Source: Lophius americanus
Taxonomy: Eukaryota; Chordata; Actinopteri; Lophiiformes; Lophiidae
Assembly (NCBI GenBank): GCA_037951165.1
Contig: JBBDHG010000015.1
Span: forward strand, 10,693,501-10,757,500
Length of the DNA stretch: 64,000 nt
Reading direction: 5' to 3'
The position numbers and the translations under genes are program-made. Within the stretch, counting starts at the first letter, position 1. Each line of letters begins with the position of its first letter. The notes under the pieces are model-generated. The model was given only the letters and a program-made list of their open reading frames with translations, did not search any database and was not told the origin of the DNA. This document shows positions 26,801 through 61,585 of this stretch, piece after piece.

Positions 26801-27825
26801 GTCTGTGCTGCATAGCTGCCCACAGCACTGTGGGTAACTTTTTCCCCCTCTAAGGTTTTGAATTCCTCATAGCAACCATAAGCCTGGTGAGATTTTAAAA
26901 AGAGGTACCGATTCTTCTGTTCAAGAAGCACCAGAATTCAACATTACATAAATTGCAAGAGCTTTTAACTTTCTATGGCTCCTTTCGTTGGCGACAGAGC
27001 TTGTTTATTCTTGATCTAACCGGTGAAAGACCATGCTGACTCGTGTCCCATTTTAAAATGCCATGAAAAGTTCCTCTCAGGTTTTTTAGCTTGTAGATTT
27101 TGGTTCAGTATGTGTTACTGAAGCTAAGTTTCAGTCCATTTTACAGTTCTATTGCTCTAATATTCAAAATACTATACTACTATATTAAAGACTAATATGA
27201 TATATTATTATAAGTTTGTTTTGTAAAACAAGAAAAATGAATGGAACTTGAAATTAAAAAAAGGAAATCTGTGTCCAAGTAGAGACAAATCCTTATAACA
27301 TTAAAAATCTACAACTCTAAGGGCAGTATAAAAAACAGAAATGTTTTCAATGCGCTTATTTTGGTCTATTTTCTTTCTCCTTCCTTTGATTAGAAACAGG
27401 TTTTGGTTCCTAGGGAAAACATCCAATGAAACATGCAGGGTTTCATTTTAGTGAAAGTGACTAATAGCTCCACTACTTAAACCTTTTTTCAAACCACGTA
27501 CACTTATTAAATGTTATTCTTAAGCATGGGTTTGCATTTACATTACTTTTATACATTTTTTTTAATTTTTATTTCATTTATATTAAATACTAGTGTCTTT
27601 TCTCACTTGTTGTATAGTATAGTTACTGTATTTCTGGAGCAATTTCTGGCTTAAGAATTTCCCTCAGGATTAAAAAAAGTTTTAACTTAACTGTCTGAAT
27701 GTGACTGGAACAAAAACGGATTTATATGTTCTGCCTCATAGCACAGACCCCGATTATATGATTGACGTTTATGTCGAGTCATTTTTTAGTGTTGATGAGC
27801 TCTGATGACTTATTCACAATTGTTT
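23840..27825. other. gene-free stretch
   Basis: Strongly AT-rich between 24100 and 25200. The minus strand 26500-26931 is one frame of about 144 codons with a single TGA between 26712 and 26719. It is unrecognised and may be chance. Confidence 0.45.
23991..24110 (-). repeat. fish interspersed repeat with gaatcagaatcag...tttattgcca signature
   Basis: It reads gaaatcagaatcagattcag, aatggtttattgccaattaa, cacacttacacgaaatttga, tatcttggtgcaaggcatac. It resembles the common fish repeat whose plus form is the complement of a tail ending in aataaagctgattctgattc. Confidence 0.55.
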
Positions 27826-29175
27826 TTATAATAAAATATGTTCACAAATGGCAGAGGAAATGTTCGCCGTGGGTCGGAATGTAAATGTTCTGTATTTGCC
27901 ATTTTTGAATAGCAATGCAGTTAAACTCAAATATCTGGATTCTGAATCCGGTCTGAGCCATGGCATCAAAAACGCAACACCAAATCTCTGATAAATCCAT
28001 TTTAATGGAAAATGTAAAACCCTTTTGAACTTTAATGTACAAAGCATGAAACACTTGCACTTTAAAATTTGAAATTGAAGCAAGCCATGTTTTAAAAAAA
28101 TACCTTAGTGAATGTATATATGTATATATTTACACGTTATAGTAAACTTTTTCATTATTTTATCTTTTAACTTCAAAAGTTCACCATAGTAAATCTTAAA
28201 ACAAAAACAAAAAACAAGACAATTCATTCTTAAATAAATTACATCTTTTTTGGTAAATGTATCAATTTTACAGCAAATATTGTTTTGTTATTTCATAAAA
28301 ATGCTGAAGTGATATTTTTGTTCTTTCTTTACATAATACATCTTTACACAGTCTTTACAAGAGTTTGGCAGTTAATTTTCAAAAAATGTATTTATGGCAT
28401 GAGGACTGCAGAGCGTTTCCCAAGGTTACAGGCATAAGCTGGTGTGTGTGTTATTGTGTGTTTGCCAGTGTGTATCTGAGAGAGAGTGTTTGTGTGTGCG
28501 TGTCCTCTGTCACAGTTGAGCCGTATCACAACTGAAAATCACATTGCTAAAGAAAAAAAGTAACTGTACAGGTCACATTTAAACAAATGCTTTTTGTCTT
28601 AATAACATCAGGTATCATAGAGCAGTAAAATAAATACATCTTCACAGAGGAAATGAAACAGCGCTCGTACGAAAGAGGAAATTATGAACAAAACTTCAAC
28701 AGACCAGAAAAGAAGGACTAGAACAGACACGTGACACATCGAGTGAAAGAGCAGCTGAGCTCGCTGCCTGCTTACTGAAACATCTGAGGTTTCCTTTTTT
28801 GCATTTTTCCCCTCAAACCATTTTTTTTCTTCTGTGTTTTTTTTTTTTTTTTTTTTGAATAGCAGAGATGACCGTTTGGATCCTGTTGCTGCTTGCTGCT
28901 GGTGATTCTGTCTGAGACGCTGCTCCAGTCAGGGATTAAACCCCCAGACCTTCAAAATCCAGGACAGACTACAGAGTGACTCCATCATCACTGCTGCTGT
29001 TAACTTTATCTAACCGTGTCCATAGACACTGGATCTGTACAGGATGCACCGCCAGCCACACCGGACAGTTCGGCTTTTTCAGACCAGCAGAAATGGCTCT
29101 GATAAGACTCCAACACGCTGCTTCTGTTTCCAAGAATTCCTCTGTCTCCCCTATGCTATGAGTTTATGAAGCACA
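27826..29175. other. downstream flank or extended 3' UTR of jmjd1c
   Basis: AT-rich and without coding evidence. It could be transcribed as a long 3' UTR on the minus strand, but I see no strong AATAAA on that strand between 27830 and 29190, so the short 3' UTR is preferred. Confidence 0.4.
28823..28856. repeat. T-rich/poly-T tract
   Basis: It ends in a run of about 20 T, downstream of the jmjd1c 3' end. Confidence 0.85.
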
Positions 29176-29482
29176 CAGGCATTGTAGATGAGGTTTATTC
29201 CCCGGTCGGCCCAGTGGCCCCTCCTGTCTCCACTTAAGTCTCCTGTTGGCACCCTAGGTTCATGCTGGTGATGGAGGTGGGAGTGGCTTCACAGACTGTC
29301 TGAAGCTGTCATACAGGACCTTTTCAGAGTCTGAGGTCCAATGAGTCACATGACAAACTCTCACTTCAACCTCTTACAGTTGTGTGACACAGTCCTCCAT
29401 GCGAGGAGAAGAGAGTTGGTAGAACGAGGTGTTGCTGGGAGTGGCGTCCCACTCTGTGAGGAGTGAACAACACCTAGGGGTG
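29176..29482 (-). other. jmjd1c: proposed jmjd1c 3' UTR (shortest form)
   Basis: The minus strand continues after the stop codon without coding character. The boundary is inferred from the first good polyadenylation hexamer on this strand at 29194-29199. Longer 3' UTR forms reaching toward 27830 are possible, because no other transcript boundary can be seen. Confidence 0.4.
29194..29199 (-). promoter_or_regulatory. candidate polyadenylation signal AATAAA for jmjd1c
   Basis: On the minus strand AATAAA lies about 285 nt after the stop codon. It is followed by a CA dinucleotide about 17-20 nt later and a TGTGTGC stretch, the usual order of hexamer, cleavage site and GU-rich element. Confidence 0.45.
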
Positions 29483-52415
<22,933 letters not shown>

Positions 52416-52499
52416 CTGAAAGACACATACACCATTAGTATAAAACACACTAAATCCTGTTGGTAGAAAGTGGTTCACACGAGGCAAGACACAACTAAG

Positions 52500-52537
52500 C
52501 TTCACTAGTGATTAAATGAATGTAATCACTAGTGAAG
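52500..52537. repeat. perfect inverted repeat, 15-bp arms
   Basis: Arms cttcactagtgatta (52500-52514) and taatcactagtgaag (52523-52537) with an 8-nt spacer. It lies 85 bp upstream (in gene orientation) of jmjd1c visible exon 1, inside the intron. Confidence 0.95.
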
Positions 52538-53796
52538 TATGTATAAACAAAGACAAAAAATCTTTGTGATTCCAATCTCTGAAAAAAGAAGCCAGAGAGG
52601 ACCCAGACGTAGAGTCACGAATAAACACAGCAGAAATGTTCATTGGAAAAAAAGACTCTTACATATACGAATATTAAGATGCACAACGGTACAGACACAC
52701 GCTCGGTCACATGGGGTGAGCGAGGTTAGATGATTTGAGAAAAAAATAAAAGGCCAGAAAATGAAAGTATATCAAAAGCATCTTCTCTACTCCTACTCAA
52801 AGCAGCGATACACACAAAAACAGAAGACAGAGATGAAACCAAAGTAGCCATATTGGTAACACGCACTTTGCTTCAGCGCTGTGTGTGGCTGTTGGTGTGT
52901 GTCTGCACAGTTAAAATTAGGATACTTTGTAGATGCATCACGTGTGGATCATAGAAGAACTGATCAGAAAGAAATACTGAGATGTCACGGTCACTACCAG
53001 TGGTTCTCATAATGAAAAAGTTTAAAGGTCATATTTTAGTAGTTTGTCTTTCGGTGGATGCGGTTAGAATTTTACACTAATAACAGGCTGATACAAAATG
53101 TTTGTTGATGGAGAAATGAGTCAAAATGAAGCATTAAAAAATCCAGGTGTGAAATCAACCTGTCTGTGCGGCAAGGAGCAGAAAAGAAGGGGTCACCTTC
53201 GCTATCTCTCTCCCTGCCTCCAACTCGTCTGGCTGCAGTGTTTTACTTTCATAGCCTTGCTCAGTTCTAAATCAAACCAGAACTAAACATAGCAGACTGG
53301 AATGCAACCCGAGGTCAGGAGAAAAAAAAGCTACAAAACTTTCAAAACTAGGTCGATATTGTCATCCTTAACAGCAAGGACATATCCCCTAAAAGCCCCA
53401 AATTCCTTGTGTTATATAACTAATCCATCTGATTGAACTGAAAAAAGCAAAGTAATGTCCGATAAACAGTATTTTTCATACAAAAGCTCCACCTTGTGAG
53501 TAAAATATAAACTCTTAAGAGTCAAATACGACATATACAGGCTTGGGGGAGTGACGGAATACAGGTAACGGTGCTACAAAGCAACACAACTCATTTTAGC
53601 TCATGTTTTGATAAGAGTCGACTTGCCAGCTCGTCACCATGGTCTTTAATGAAAAAAGTGCCTTCACTGGGTGGAAATTTCACTAACATTTGTTATTTCA
53701 AGCTGAAAAAAAGGAATAACATCACAGTTATTATGTCCTAGAGCTGTAAAAGCTCATTTTCCAAGGACTCAACATCCAGTTAATAGAAACATTTAC
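52538..53796. other. jmjd1c 5' intron sequence before the L1
   Basis: No exon matching the missing N-terminal part of JMJD1C was found on the minus strand. It is AT-rich with no recognised repeat. Confidence 0.5.
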
Positions 53797-53966
53797 GGGG
53801 GTGACTTCCGGGGTAATGAGTGGATAGGACGTGTCAAACCTTCAGCTCTCGTTAATTTCGATTTAAAACATAATTTCCAACAAAACAAGGACAACCTTAT
53901 TATCGCTTATACTAAATTATTACCTACAAGGTGCTTTAGAAAAAAAATAACCCCACGGACCCAATA

Positions 53967-54508
53967 ATGCCAAACCTAAAAAAGGGAATTAAACCGAAGA
54001 ACGATACTGCCGAAGAAGGCCCAGGTGGAGCCATGGGTTCACCTGAGGATGAACTGGATAAGTGAGGTCAGGTGACCCAAAATTGAATGCTGTGCTGGCT
54101 GCGAATGTTTCTCTATGCAAAGAGCTGCACACCAACAAAATTGACATTTGTGACAAAATTTATGAAAAAATTCTAGATCTGTCAATCATTCTAAGGGCCG
54201 AAATTGCTGCTTTAAAAAGAGAAATTGATGCTAGCATCGCGTCAGTAAAAAGCCAAGCGGAGGCGCAAGCTGAGATGCTGAAGGGGCTGGAATAGTCAGC
54301 CATAAACACATAAGATAAGGTGGTGAAGTTGGAGACGCAGGTGAATCGTCTCACTGGACAAGTGGATGAATTCAATGGAAAATGTATCGACCTAGAAGGA
54401 CGTTTAAATAGACAGAATTTTAGGATCGCAGGTTTCAAGGAGGGGGCAGGGGGAGGACTGACTCCCAGAGATTCTGCAGTCTGTGTACTTAAAGAATGTT
54501 GGAGCTAG
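53967..54508 (+). pseudogene. L1 ORF1 relic (RNA-binding chaperone-like, coiled coil)
   Basis: The relic starts ATG at 53967 (MPNLKKGIKPKND), stops at 54062 and continues in a shifted frame. A heptad-rich segment VVKLETQVNRLTGQVDEF then DLEGRLNRQNFRIAGFKEG resembles the coiled coil leading into the L1 ORF1p RNA-binding domain, where family members read LEDRSRRNNIRI. An internal stop separates the two halves near 54294. It is not functional. Confidence 0.65.
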
Positions 54509-55263
54509 AAGAAAAAACAATTAGCGATAGCACCCGGAAGAAGACAAATCCCCTCGACACCTGATCCTGAGGATCTACCATGGTTATGTCTTTGACGATA
54601 TATTCCTTAGGATTACCAGCAAAGGGGATCTGACTTCCCAAGGACAGCAAGTTCAAATATTCAGAGAACTGCTACTATTTACTGACCCGAAGTACGCTCA
54701 AGCTTTTGCCGAACGTCATTTTGGATAAAAGGAAACGGGACGGTAATATAGCACTAAATTATACCTGACCTATCTGTCAGAAATTGGTTAGTTGGTTTCA
54801 TTAACAGAGTAAATGGGACCCACTAGGTAGCAATGTATCTGTTAGCACTGATAAGTCCCCCTCACATTGCTCTGTTTCGTAGCAGTTATCCGTCTGATGT
54901 TTTGGGTCTGTCCCCATAGAAAATTTGCACCCAGTCTAGTCGTCTTGTTTTGTTTATCTAAGTACAGGATAGCTGGAAAGTTACCCGTTTGTTTTTATAA
55001 CAACTGCTTATACCTAAGAGTCATAAGGAATTGATATGGAAGAGATTTTATTTATATATATTTTTTTTTTGTTGTTGTTGCTGTAATCCCCTGCTTTTCT
55101 TTTTCTTTTATAGGTATTATAGTTTGTACTATTCCTCCTGCAGTGGATCTGAGCGGTGCTCTTGAGTGACAGTCAGACGATGAGGTGGCTTTATTGTTTT
55201 GTTTTATGGTACAGAGTTGGAGGGAGGAGTGTTGCCTAACAGAGCGGACTTTGATATTCAAAT

Positions 55264-55980
55264 ATGATGCAGGATAACCCAGTTGAGACTAAAGAGAGGG
55301 CGGATGTTATACTTTTTTCTTTGTGGAATGTCAAAGGAGTCAATGAGCCAGTTAAGAGGGCTAAGGTGTTGGCACACTTAAAATTTCTTAAATCAGGAAT
55401 TATTTTCTTGCAAGAAAAGCACTTGAAGAAAGAGTCATACCTAAGACTCCGATCTAGATGGATAAAGCAAGTTTATCACTCTTCTTTCCCATTTAAGTCC
55501 AGAGGGGTAGCTATTATGATTCGTAAAGGGGTTCCCTTTAGACATGACTCCACTATTGCTGATAGGGAGGGGAGGTATGTCATTGTGATGGGTGACTTGC
55601 ATTCCAGGCCTTTGACACTGCTAAATATATACGGCCCATATTAAGTTTCTCCTGAATTCTTCATTCTTCATGAAGGTATATCCTGAAGAATAATATATCC
55701 AACACTAACCTTATTATTGGGGACGATTTCAACTGTGTGTTGGACCAATACATGTACAGGTCATCGACACACGCTATAGCCCGTCCAATTCAAGCAGGCT
55801 TCTCAATACATTCATCAAGAATATGAATCTATGTGACCTTTTGAGAACCCTAAATCCAACAGGCAGGGAGTATTCTTTTCAGACTCACGTTCATAACGTC
55901 TACACAAGAATTGACTATTTCCTGGTGGATAGAAAATTACTGCCAAACTCTGATAATGCCATAACATTATTATTTCTGAT
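55264..55980 (+). pseudogene. L1 ORF2 apurinic endonuclease domain relic
   Basis: The reading frame shows SLWNVKGVNEPVKRAKVLAH, IIFLQEKHLKKES, SRGVAIMIRKGVPF and LLNIYGPY. After breaks it continues with IIGDDFNCVLDQ, GREYSF and YTRIDYFLV. These are the ordered motifs of the L1 endonuclease. The frame breaks near 55644 and resumes at 55823. Confidence 0.8.
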
Positions 55981-56404
55981 CACTGTCCAGTTTCCAGATA
56001 ATTTCTCTCTGGCTCTATGTGACCCTCCTCAGCAAAGGGGAAACTGTAAGTTTACCCCAACTATTAATGAAACCGACCGAGATTACTTAGGGGTACAGAT
56101 TACATGTGGGAAAATAACAGACACAATTAAATCTTTGAAAAAGGGTAAATGCCCAGGACCGGAGGGATTTGGCAACAAATTCTACAAAAAATGTAGTGTT
56201 CTTCTGACCCCTGACTTGAACACAATGTTTGGCTATTCATTTGAGGGTGGACAGCTCCCGCGCTCTGCCAATGAAGCAACTATTTTTCTGATTCCAAAAA
56301 AGAGGAAAGATTTGGAAGAAGTAGGATCCTACAAACCCCTATCTTTGTTAAATACAGCCCAGAAAATCCTCACAAAAGCATTGGCAAAAGGCTCAGCCTC
56401 TTGA
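55823..56404 (+). pseudogene. L1 ORF2 segment joining endonuclease tail directly to reverse-transcriptase start
   Basis: A 193-codon open frame begins with the endonuclease C-terminal part (DLLRTLNP, YTRIDYFLVDRKL). It passes through LCDPPQQRGNCKF and, after only a few residues, reads ITDTIKSLKKGKCPGPEGFG, SANEATIFLIPKKRKDLEEV and YKPLSLLNTAQKILTKALAK, the RT N-terminal motifs. The usual spacer of well over 100 residues between these domains is missing, so an in-frame deletion is inferred. Confidence 0.7.
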
Positions 56405-56499
56405 TAGGACGGCTGGTACATCCGGACCAGACTGGATTTATCCCCCAAAAACTCATTTTTTAATCTGAGAAGTTTATTTAATGTTATATACTCACCAAG

Positions 56500-56850
56500 A
56501 CATCCCAAAGAGGAATTTTTGGTTCTATCATTGGATGCCGAAAAGGCATTCGACCAGGTCGAATGGCCCTATTTAATCGCGGCCCTGAAAAAATTTGGAA
56601 TGGGTTATAGATTTCCTTCTTGGATGAATCTGTTGTACAAGAACCCTTATGCCAAATACTTTTCAATCAGACACTTTCTTTTGACTTCACGCTAAGCCAG
56701 GAAACCAGACAGGGCTGTACTTTAAGTCCTCTGTTATTTGCACAGGCCTTGGAACCTCTCGCAGAGAGCATTCATTCACATCTAGAGATACGTGGATATA
56801 ACACCAAGTACACAGTAAATAAGATATGTCTTTATGCAGACGACATCAAA
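56500..56850 (+). pseudogene. L1 reverse-transcriptase core motifs (A, B and C), frameshifted
   Basis: One frame reads VLSLDAEKAFDQVEWPYLIA (motif A, catalytic Asp present) at about 56522-56580. A different frame then reads TRQGCTLSPLLFAQALEPLA (motif B) near 56706 and CLYADDIKF (motif C) near 56830. The frame change between A and B shows the element is dead. The sequence is interrupted just after the YADD box by a later insertion. Confidence 0.8.
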
Positions 56851-56856
56851 TTTGAT

Positions 56857-57000
56857 GGGTCAAATTGCTCACGGAGGAATTTGTTGGGTCTCTGTAGATA
56901 ATTATATAAAGAGTTTGGTCTAGATCTGCTCTTTCTGGGAAGCATCTTGAGACAACTGTTGTCGTGAATTGACGCTATATAAACAAAGATTGATTGATTT
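56857..57000 (+). mobile_element. fish retroposon 3' end inserted in the L1 reverse-transcriptase region
   Basis: The L1 coding similarity stops right after YADDIKF and resumes at about 57001. The intervening stretch contains ggaatttgttgggtctctgt and ends with ctgctctttctgggaag, cttgagacaactgttgtcg, tgaattgacgctatataaac and gattgatt, a tail I recognise from many ray-finned fish genomes. Its last roughly 95 bp are about 90 percent identical to 36188-36290 by eye. The left boundary is approximate. Confidence 0.7.
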
Positions 57001-58630
57001 TCTAGTCTCAACCACAAGAGTCGATTGCTAAAGTTCTATCTTTGATTAACCTGTTTGGCTCCTTTGCAGGTTATAGTGTCAACTGGGATAAGAGTGAGTT
57101 CATGCCAATTCGTATTACAGAAAACGAATGGCTCCACCAGCGCCCCTTTAGGATAACTGAGAGGTTTAAGTACTTAGGAATAAGTGTCATTAAAGTGAAG
57201 ATGCAATATTCAGGGCTAACTTTAACCCACTGTTGGATAAACTACGAAACAACATTAAATTCTGGAGAACCCTCCCAATCTCTCTATTGGGAATAATAAA
57301 TACTATTATGATGATATTTCTTCCTCAACTGTTGTATCTCTTTCAGAACATTCCGGTGTTCATTTCTAAAGGTTTCTTAAAACATTTGGACTCTATTATT
57401 CTTTCATTTGTATGAGATTATAAAGTACATAGAATAGCAAAGGTGTAAATCCAGGATGAGCGGAGGACTGGCTCTTCCAAATGTCATACATTATTACTGG
57501 CTGACTAGCATCTGCTCAATTGCCTACTGGCTGGATGACATGGCTGTACTACCTGATGGGTTGGAGATGGAGCGGGAAGACTGTCTACCTTTCAATGTCG
57601 GCGCAGTTTTATTGTCTCCTTTACCACTAAGCAAAGCAATGTACCAGAATAAAACCAATCATTCATGACACCATTAGTATTTGGAGAATCAAGAAACATT
57701 TTTAGCTCAAGGAAATGTCCTTCCTGCTGCCAATTGTGGCAAATCCCTCATTCCTTCCTTCAAAACTACACAGTACCTGTCTTGCATGGAGGGAAAAGGG
57801 GAATACATAATGTTTGTAGCCTATACCACGAAGGGACATTTGCATCCTTTCAGCAACTCCAAGAAAAATATGATCTCCAACAGCGCAACTTCTTTCGATA
57901 CCTCCAGGTGAGGAACTATGTGAGAACTCACCTTCCCAACTTTGAGAATACAGGACCAGACATATTGGATAAATGTCTAAAACAATCTGCTTGGTCTAGA
58001 AATATAATTTCTTGTCTGTACGATGCGCTACAGAGTCTAGACCCAACATTGACTTACACCATTAAGGAACAATGGGAATCAGAATTAAGTAAATAATTAC
58101 CAGAAGATATCTAGGATAAGAGCCAGGAATATATACACACTTGTTCAGTTAATATGAGACACCGTTTGATACAGTTTAAAGTTTTGTATTGATTACACTA
58201 CTCAAAGACAAAATGACACAAAATATTTCCAAAAATCTCAACACAGTGCAATAGATGTTGATTGACAGAAGCAACCCTATTACATAGTTATGCTCTGTGT
58301 CTCAACTTGCAGAACTTCTAGCTGGGGATATTTAGACTACTCTCAAAGATACAGGGGGTGGGGATAGATCCTGACCCAGCGCTAATTATCCTAGGAACAT
58401 CAGAAGGGTCAAGGAATCTCCAGACCGCTAAGCAATCCTTGTTGTCTTATGGACTTCTAACTGCTAGGAAGCTCATTCTTCTGTTCTGAAAATAGAGAGG
58501 AGTGTCCACTACTTAACTTTGGTTAACTGAGTTGACAGAAACATTGCATCTGGAGAGAATTACATATGTACAGATAAACAAGGGAAATTTCCTGTCCTTC
58601 TCCCCCGTGAGAAGGTGATAAAAAAACACA
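57001..58630 (+). pseudogene. L1 ORF2 C-terminal relic
   Basis: After the inserted retroposon the L1 continues with NLFGSFAGYSVNWDKSEFMP, FKYLGISV, LPQLLYLFQNIPVFI, LKHLDSIILSFV, GGLALPNVIHYYW and QLIQFKVLY-type sequence. These are recognised from the RT thumb and C-terminal domain of fish L1 elements. Multiple stops and frame changes are present. Confidence 0.75.
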
Positions 58631-60234
58631 TAGGATAAGTCATGAACCAATGAATTTGGAAATAAGCCGTAAACATATTTTTTGAAATTTCAAGAATATT
58701 AAACCCTATGTAAACCTTATTTTTTGTCAGAGTCATAAAGTATCCTTTTTTTAAAACAGACCTCGTATTGTATATGATCAAATAAAATTTAGGAGAAAAG
58801 ATGAGTAAAAAGTTAAAACAAGCCTTGTTTATAGCACATTCACCCAATCTTTTCCATTTAAGTATTCTAAGACCTCTTACACCAGGCCTGGCAGACTTAC
58901 ATTACCCCAGAGGAGGAGGAAACACTGCCAAAGCTGGAGCCAAAAACTCTTCTCCCAACAGTGACATGAGATGAACTTTTTCACAGCCTCATAAAGCCCT
59001 GGCTCTCCTGTGGTCACTATGTTTAGCTTTACAGGACAGAAAATAACACATATGTGTATGCTTCAGACTATTTCTACTGCTACCAAGCGGTCTCCTCTGA
59101 CTGTTGATCTGTTAAGACACGCTACACACTGTGTAACAGTGTTACCAAGGCAACCCGGTTACTGACCAAGAACTGCCCTATTTTAACCAGACTGGGGAGA
59201 GATACAGCACGAGTAGAGTGCAATGTGACCAGCTGCAACAGTTAAGAAATAGGAGAAAGAAATGGTGTAAAAACAATTTGTTTACTGGCATTATCATCCA
59301 CGACAACAAAAGCTCCAAAGCTCAGCATAAAGCAATCCCTTTATTTCGTAAATGCGATTGGTTGTTTACTTTTCGAAGCCGATACAGACACTCTCGTCAT
59401 ACTAATTAAAGTGCATTATAGTAGCAGATTTAATGATTGTCTTCAGGCTTTTCCTCTGACTACTCGTACAGCTCAAGGCTATTTATTCAAGGCCTGCTGT
59501 GAAAATAATAATGGGGTGAAGCAGAGAAGTCAGAGTGTGGAGGAATGCTGTGTGCTCGAGAGAGACATCGCTTTCAGGTATGAGACCAGATTTCTAATAA
59601 ATGGTCTGTCTCTGCCTCATACAAATAATTCATCGAGTGACCGACACTACCAAAACACATACAATAACACAATGTCACTCAATGGTCAACCTCACATTCC
59701 ACCAAGACTAACTATTTTTGTATTTTAAAACTGTTTTGCCAAGGATTGTGATAATACTCAATATAAAATATCTAGTCATGCTTGGCTGATTTTCTTTAAC
59801 TTTTAGTAGTCTGTGTTTTCATAGAATAGCCACAATGTTTTTATCCAACCAATCCCAACTGACCACTACCTTGTTAAACTGACCCGCCCATATTAAAAGG
59901 ATTATTGGATCATGCCACTGGCAGGCTGGAGGCAGGGCATTCGAGCAAAGCCGAAAGGGCTACTCCTCCATAATTCCACTACGCTAGTGTTATGTAGATA
60001 GAGGAACACTGACAGACCACTATGATTGACAGTGTGAAATATCCCAGATCAGTATTACCATATTTGCCTGTTGCATCTCAGAAACAGGCTACAGCACCAT
60101 AGACCAAAATAAACAAGTATGATAAAACAATAAGACTTCCTCTAAGGCATGATGGAGCCATGAATCTTTGCAGGTTGACTGGTAAATTATTCATTAAAAC
60201 TTCTTTGGTAATCAAATGATATAAAAATCTGCTC

Positions 60235-60345
60235 CCTGGGTGTTGCAGATAGCTGCCCAATGCTCCTCAGGGGTGGGTTAAATGTAGAGAACCAAATTCG
60301 CCAAATTGTATGATTGTATGTGACATTAAAGGCTTTTAAAAAAAA
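60235..60345 (+). repeat. fish retroposon 3' tail fragment
   Basis: It reads agctgcccaatgctcctcag, gggtgggttaaatgtagaga, accaaattcgcc and tgtatgtgacattaaaggct, resembling a common tail (gctgcccactgctcctag ... gggttaaatgcagagga ... tgtgacaataaaggc). Confidence 0.55.
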
Positions 60346-60957
60346 CTTTAAAAAAAACCTCATCAACATACTTAGGTATATTCAGATTACATTTTTCACT
60401 GTGATTAAATTTGTGTTCAAGTGGTTTTAACCATTTCTTTTTAACATGTCCTATATGGGATCATTTTCTAGCGATTCCGTGATGAGGATTAAGGGAACAT
60501 TTTTAGTAAGGGTTAGGATTTTTTTTGTACTCTAGTTCTCCACAGAAATAGAGAGCAGATCAATGGGGGCCCTAGCATCTGCTGCTTGCGTCTTGGTGCC
60601 AAATTCCACAGCAGACCATCAAAGGTCTGATGAAGTTCATGCCTTGATGGGTCAGAGTTGGTTTGGCAGAATAATGAGAACAGACACAACAAGCATGTGG
60701 TTATGATGTTAGGGATGATTGCTGTAATCTGCTGTAGAAAACTAAAAGTTTCATTTGACCTCTGGCACAATTATTATTACTGATTATGAAATTCACAAAC
60801 ACTTAGAGATGCCGTTTCTATTGGCTTAATCAAATGACACATGCTGAAAAGAGAGACCTATTCTTAGTAGCTAGAAAGCAATACACCACATGTAAGGTAA
60901 TCCCTCTATATCTGGCATGTGAACTGACACCACAGGTGTCTCCGCCAGCATGTGTTT

Positions 60958-60958
<1 letters not shown>

Positions 60959-60998
<40 letters not shown>
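60959..60998. repeat. (TG)n microsatellite
   Basis: Pure TG run of about 37 bp followed by poly-T. Confidence 0.9.
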
Positions 60999-61000
<2 letters not shown>

Positions 61001-61349
61001 TTTAAGTTTGTGTAGGTTGTCAAAGTAATGTGACACTTGGGTGAATATAGATAGTGATGTGACAGTGAGAATGAGAAAGAGAGAAAGCGTGCTTTGGATC
61101 TGGAGCACTGCAGTGCATAAAGCCAAAGGGTTGACTTTCTGAAGAACAGCAGTAAATGACTGTGTTTAAGTGTGTGTGGGTCTGTGCATCAGCCACATTT
61201 TCCTTCCTAAAAGAAGGGTGTAAACAAGAGCATATCCGTCATCCCCTTGTCCCCCGCAAATCCATACAAGTATCATTACTGACAAAATGGCCGCAAATAT
61301 CCAAATATAATTTTACATCAATACTGAGCGCCAACATTTTGCAGTTTGT

Positions 61350-61510
61350 TGTAGTTTAGTGCTGTATTGTCCCCAAGCTTTTTCCAGTGGCTGTTATACT
61401 GGTGTCTGGATGGTGGTCGCTGCTGGTTACTTCTGCTGAACCACTGTATGAACATGTGTGAATGCTGGCTTGTGTTTGAAAACGCTTTGAGTGATGGGTC
61501 AGACTAAAAC
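61350..61510 (+). repeat. fish interspersed repeat, second family, diverged copy 3
   Basis: Related blocks include gtattgtccccaagcttttt, gctgctggttacttctgctg, gaatgctggcttgtgtttga and aaacgctttgagtgatgggt. It is more diverged than the other two copies. Confidence 0.45.
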
Positions 61511-61585
61511 AAAGCTTCAGTATGTTTACTATTACAAACAAATGTCACTTCAACTTCTGCTGGAGATGGAATATTATATATATCT

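Larger units (their letters stand above)
53797..58630 (+). mobile_element. decayed L1-type LINE (non-LTR retrotransposon)
   Basis: A GC-rich 5' start with gacttccgggg near 53800 is followed by an ORF1 relic, an AP-endonuclease piece, reverse-transcriptase motifs and the L1 C-terminal region, all on the plus strand and in order. Frameshifts and stops break every part, and a second retroposon has inserted near 56857-57000. The exact 3' end is uncertain; recognisable C-terminal coding similarity fades near 58630. No clear target-site duplication was found by eye. It lies in the 5' intron of jmjd1c in antisense orientation. Confidence 0.85.

Noticed and set aside
27826..28083. Two overlapping minus-strand frames near the end of jmjd1c
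   Set aside because: Both frames lie beyond the stop codon and proposed poly(A) site, show no similarity, and overlap each other in different phases.
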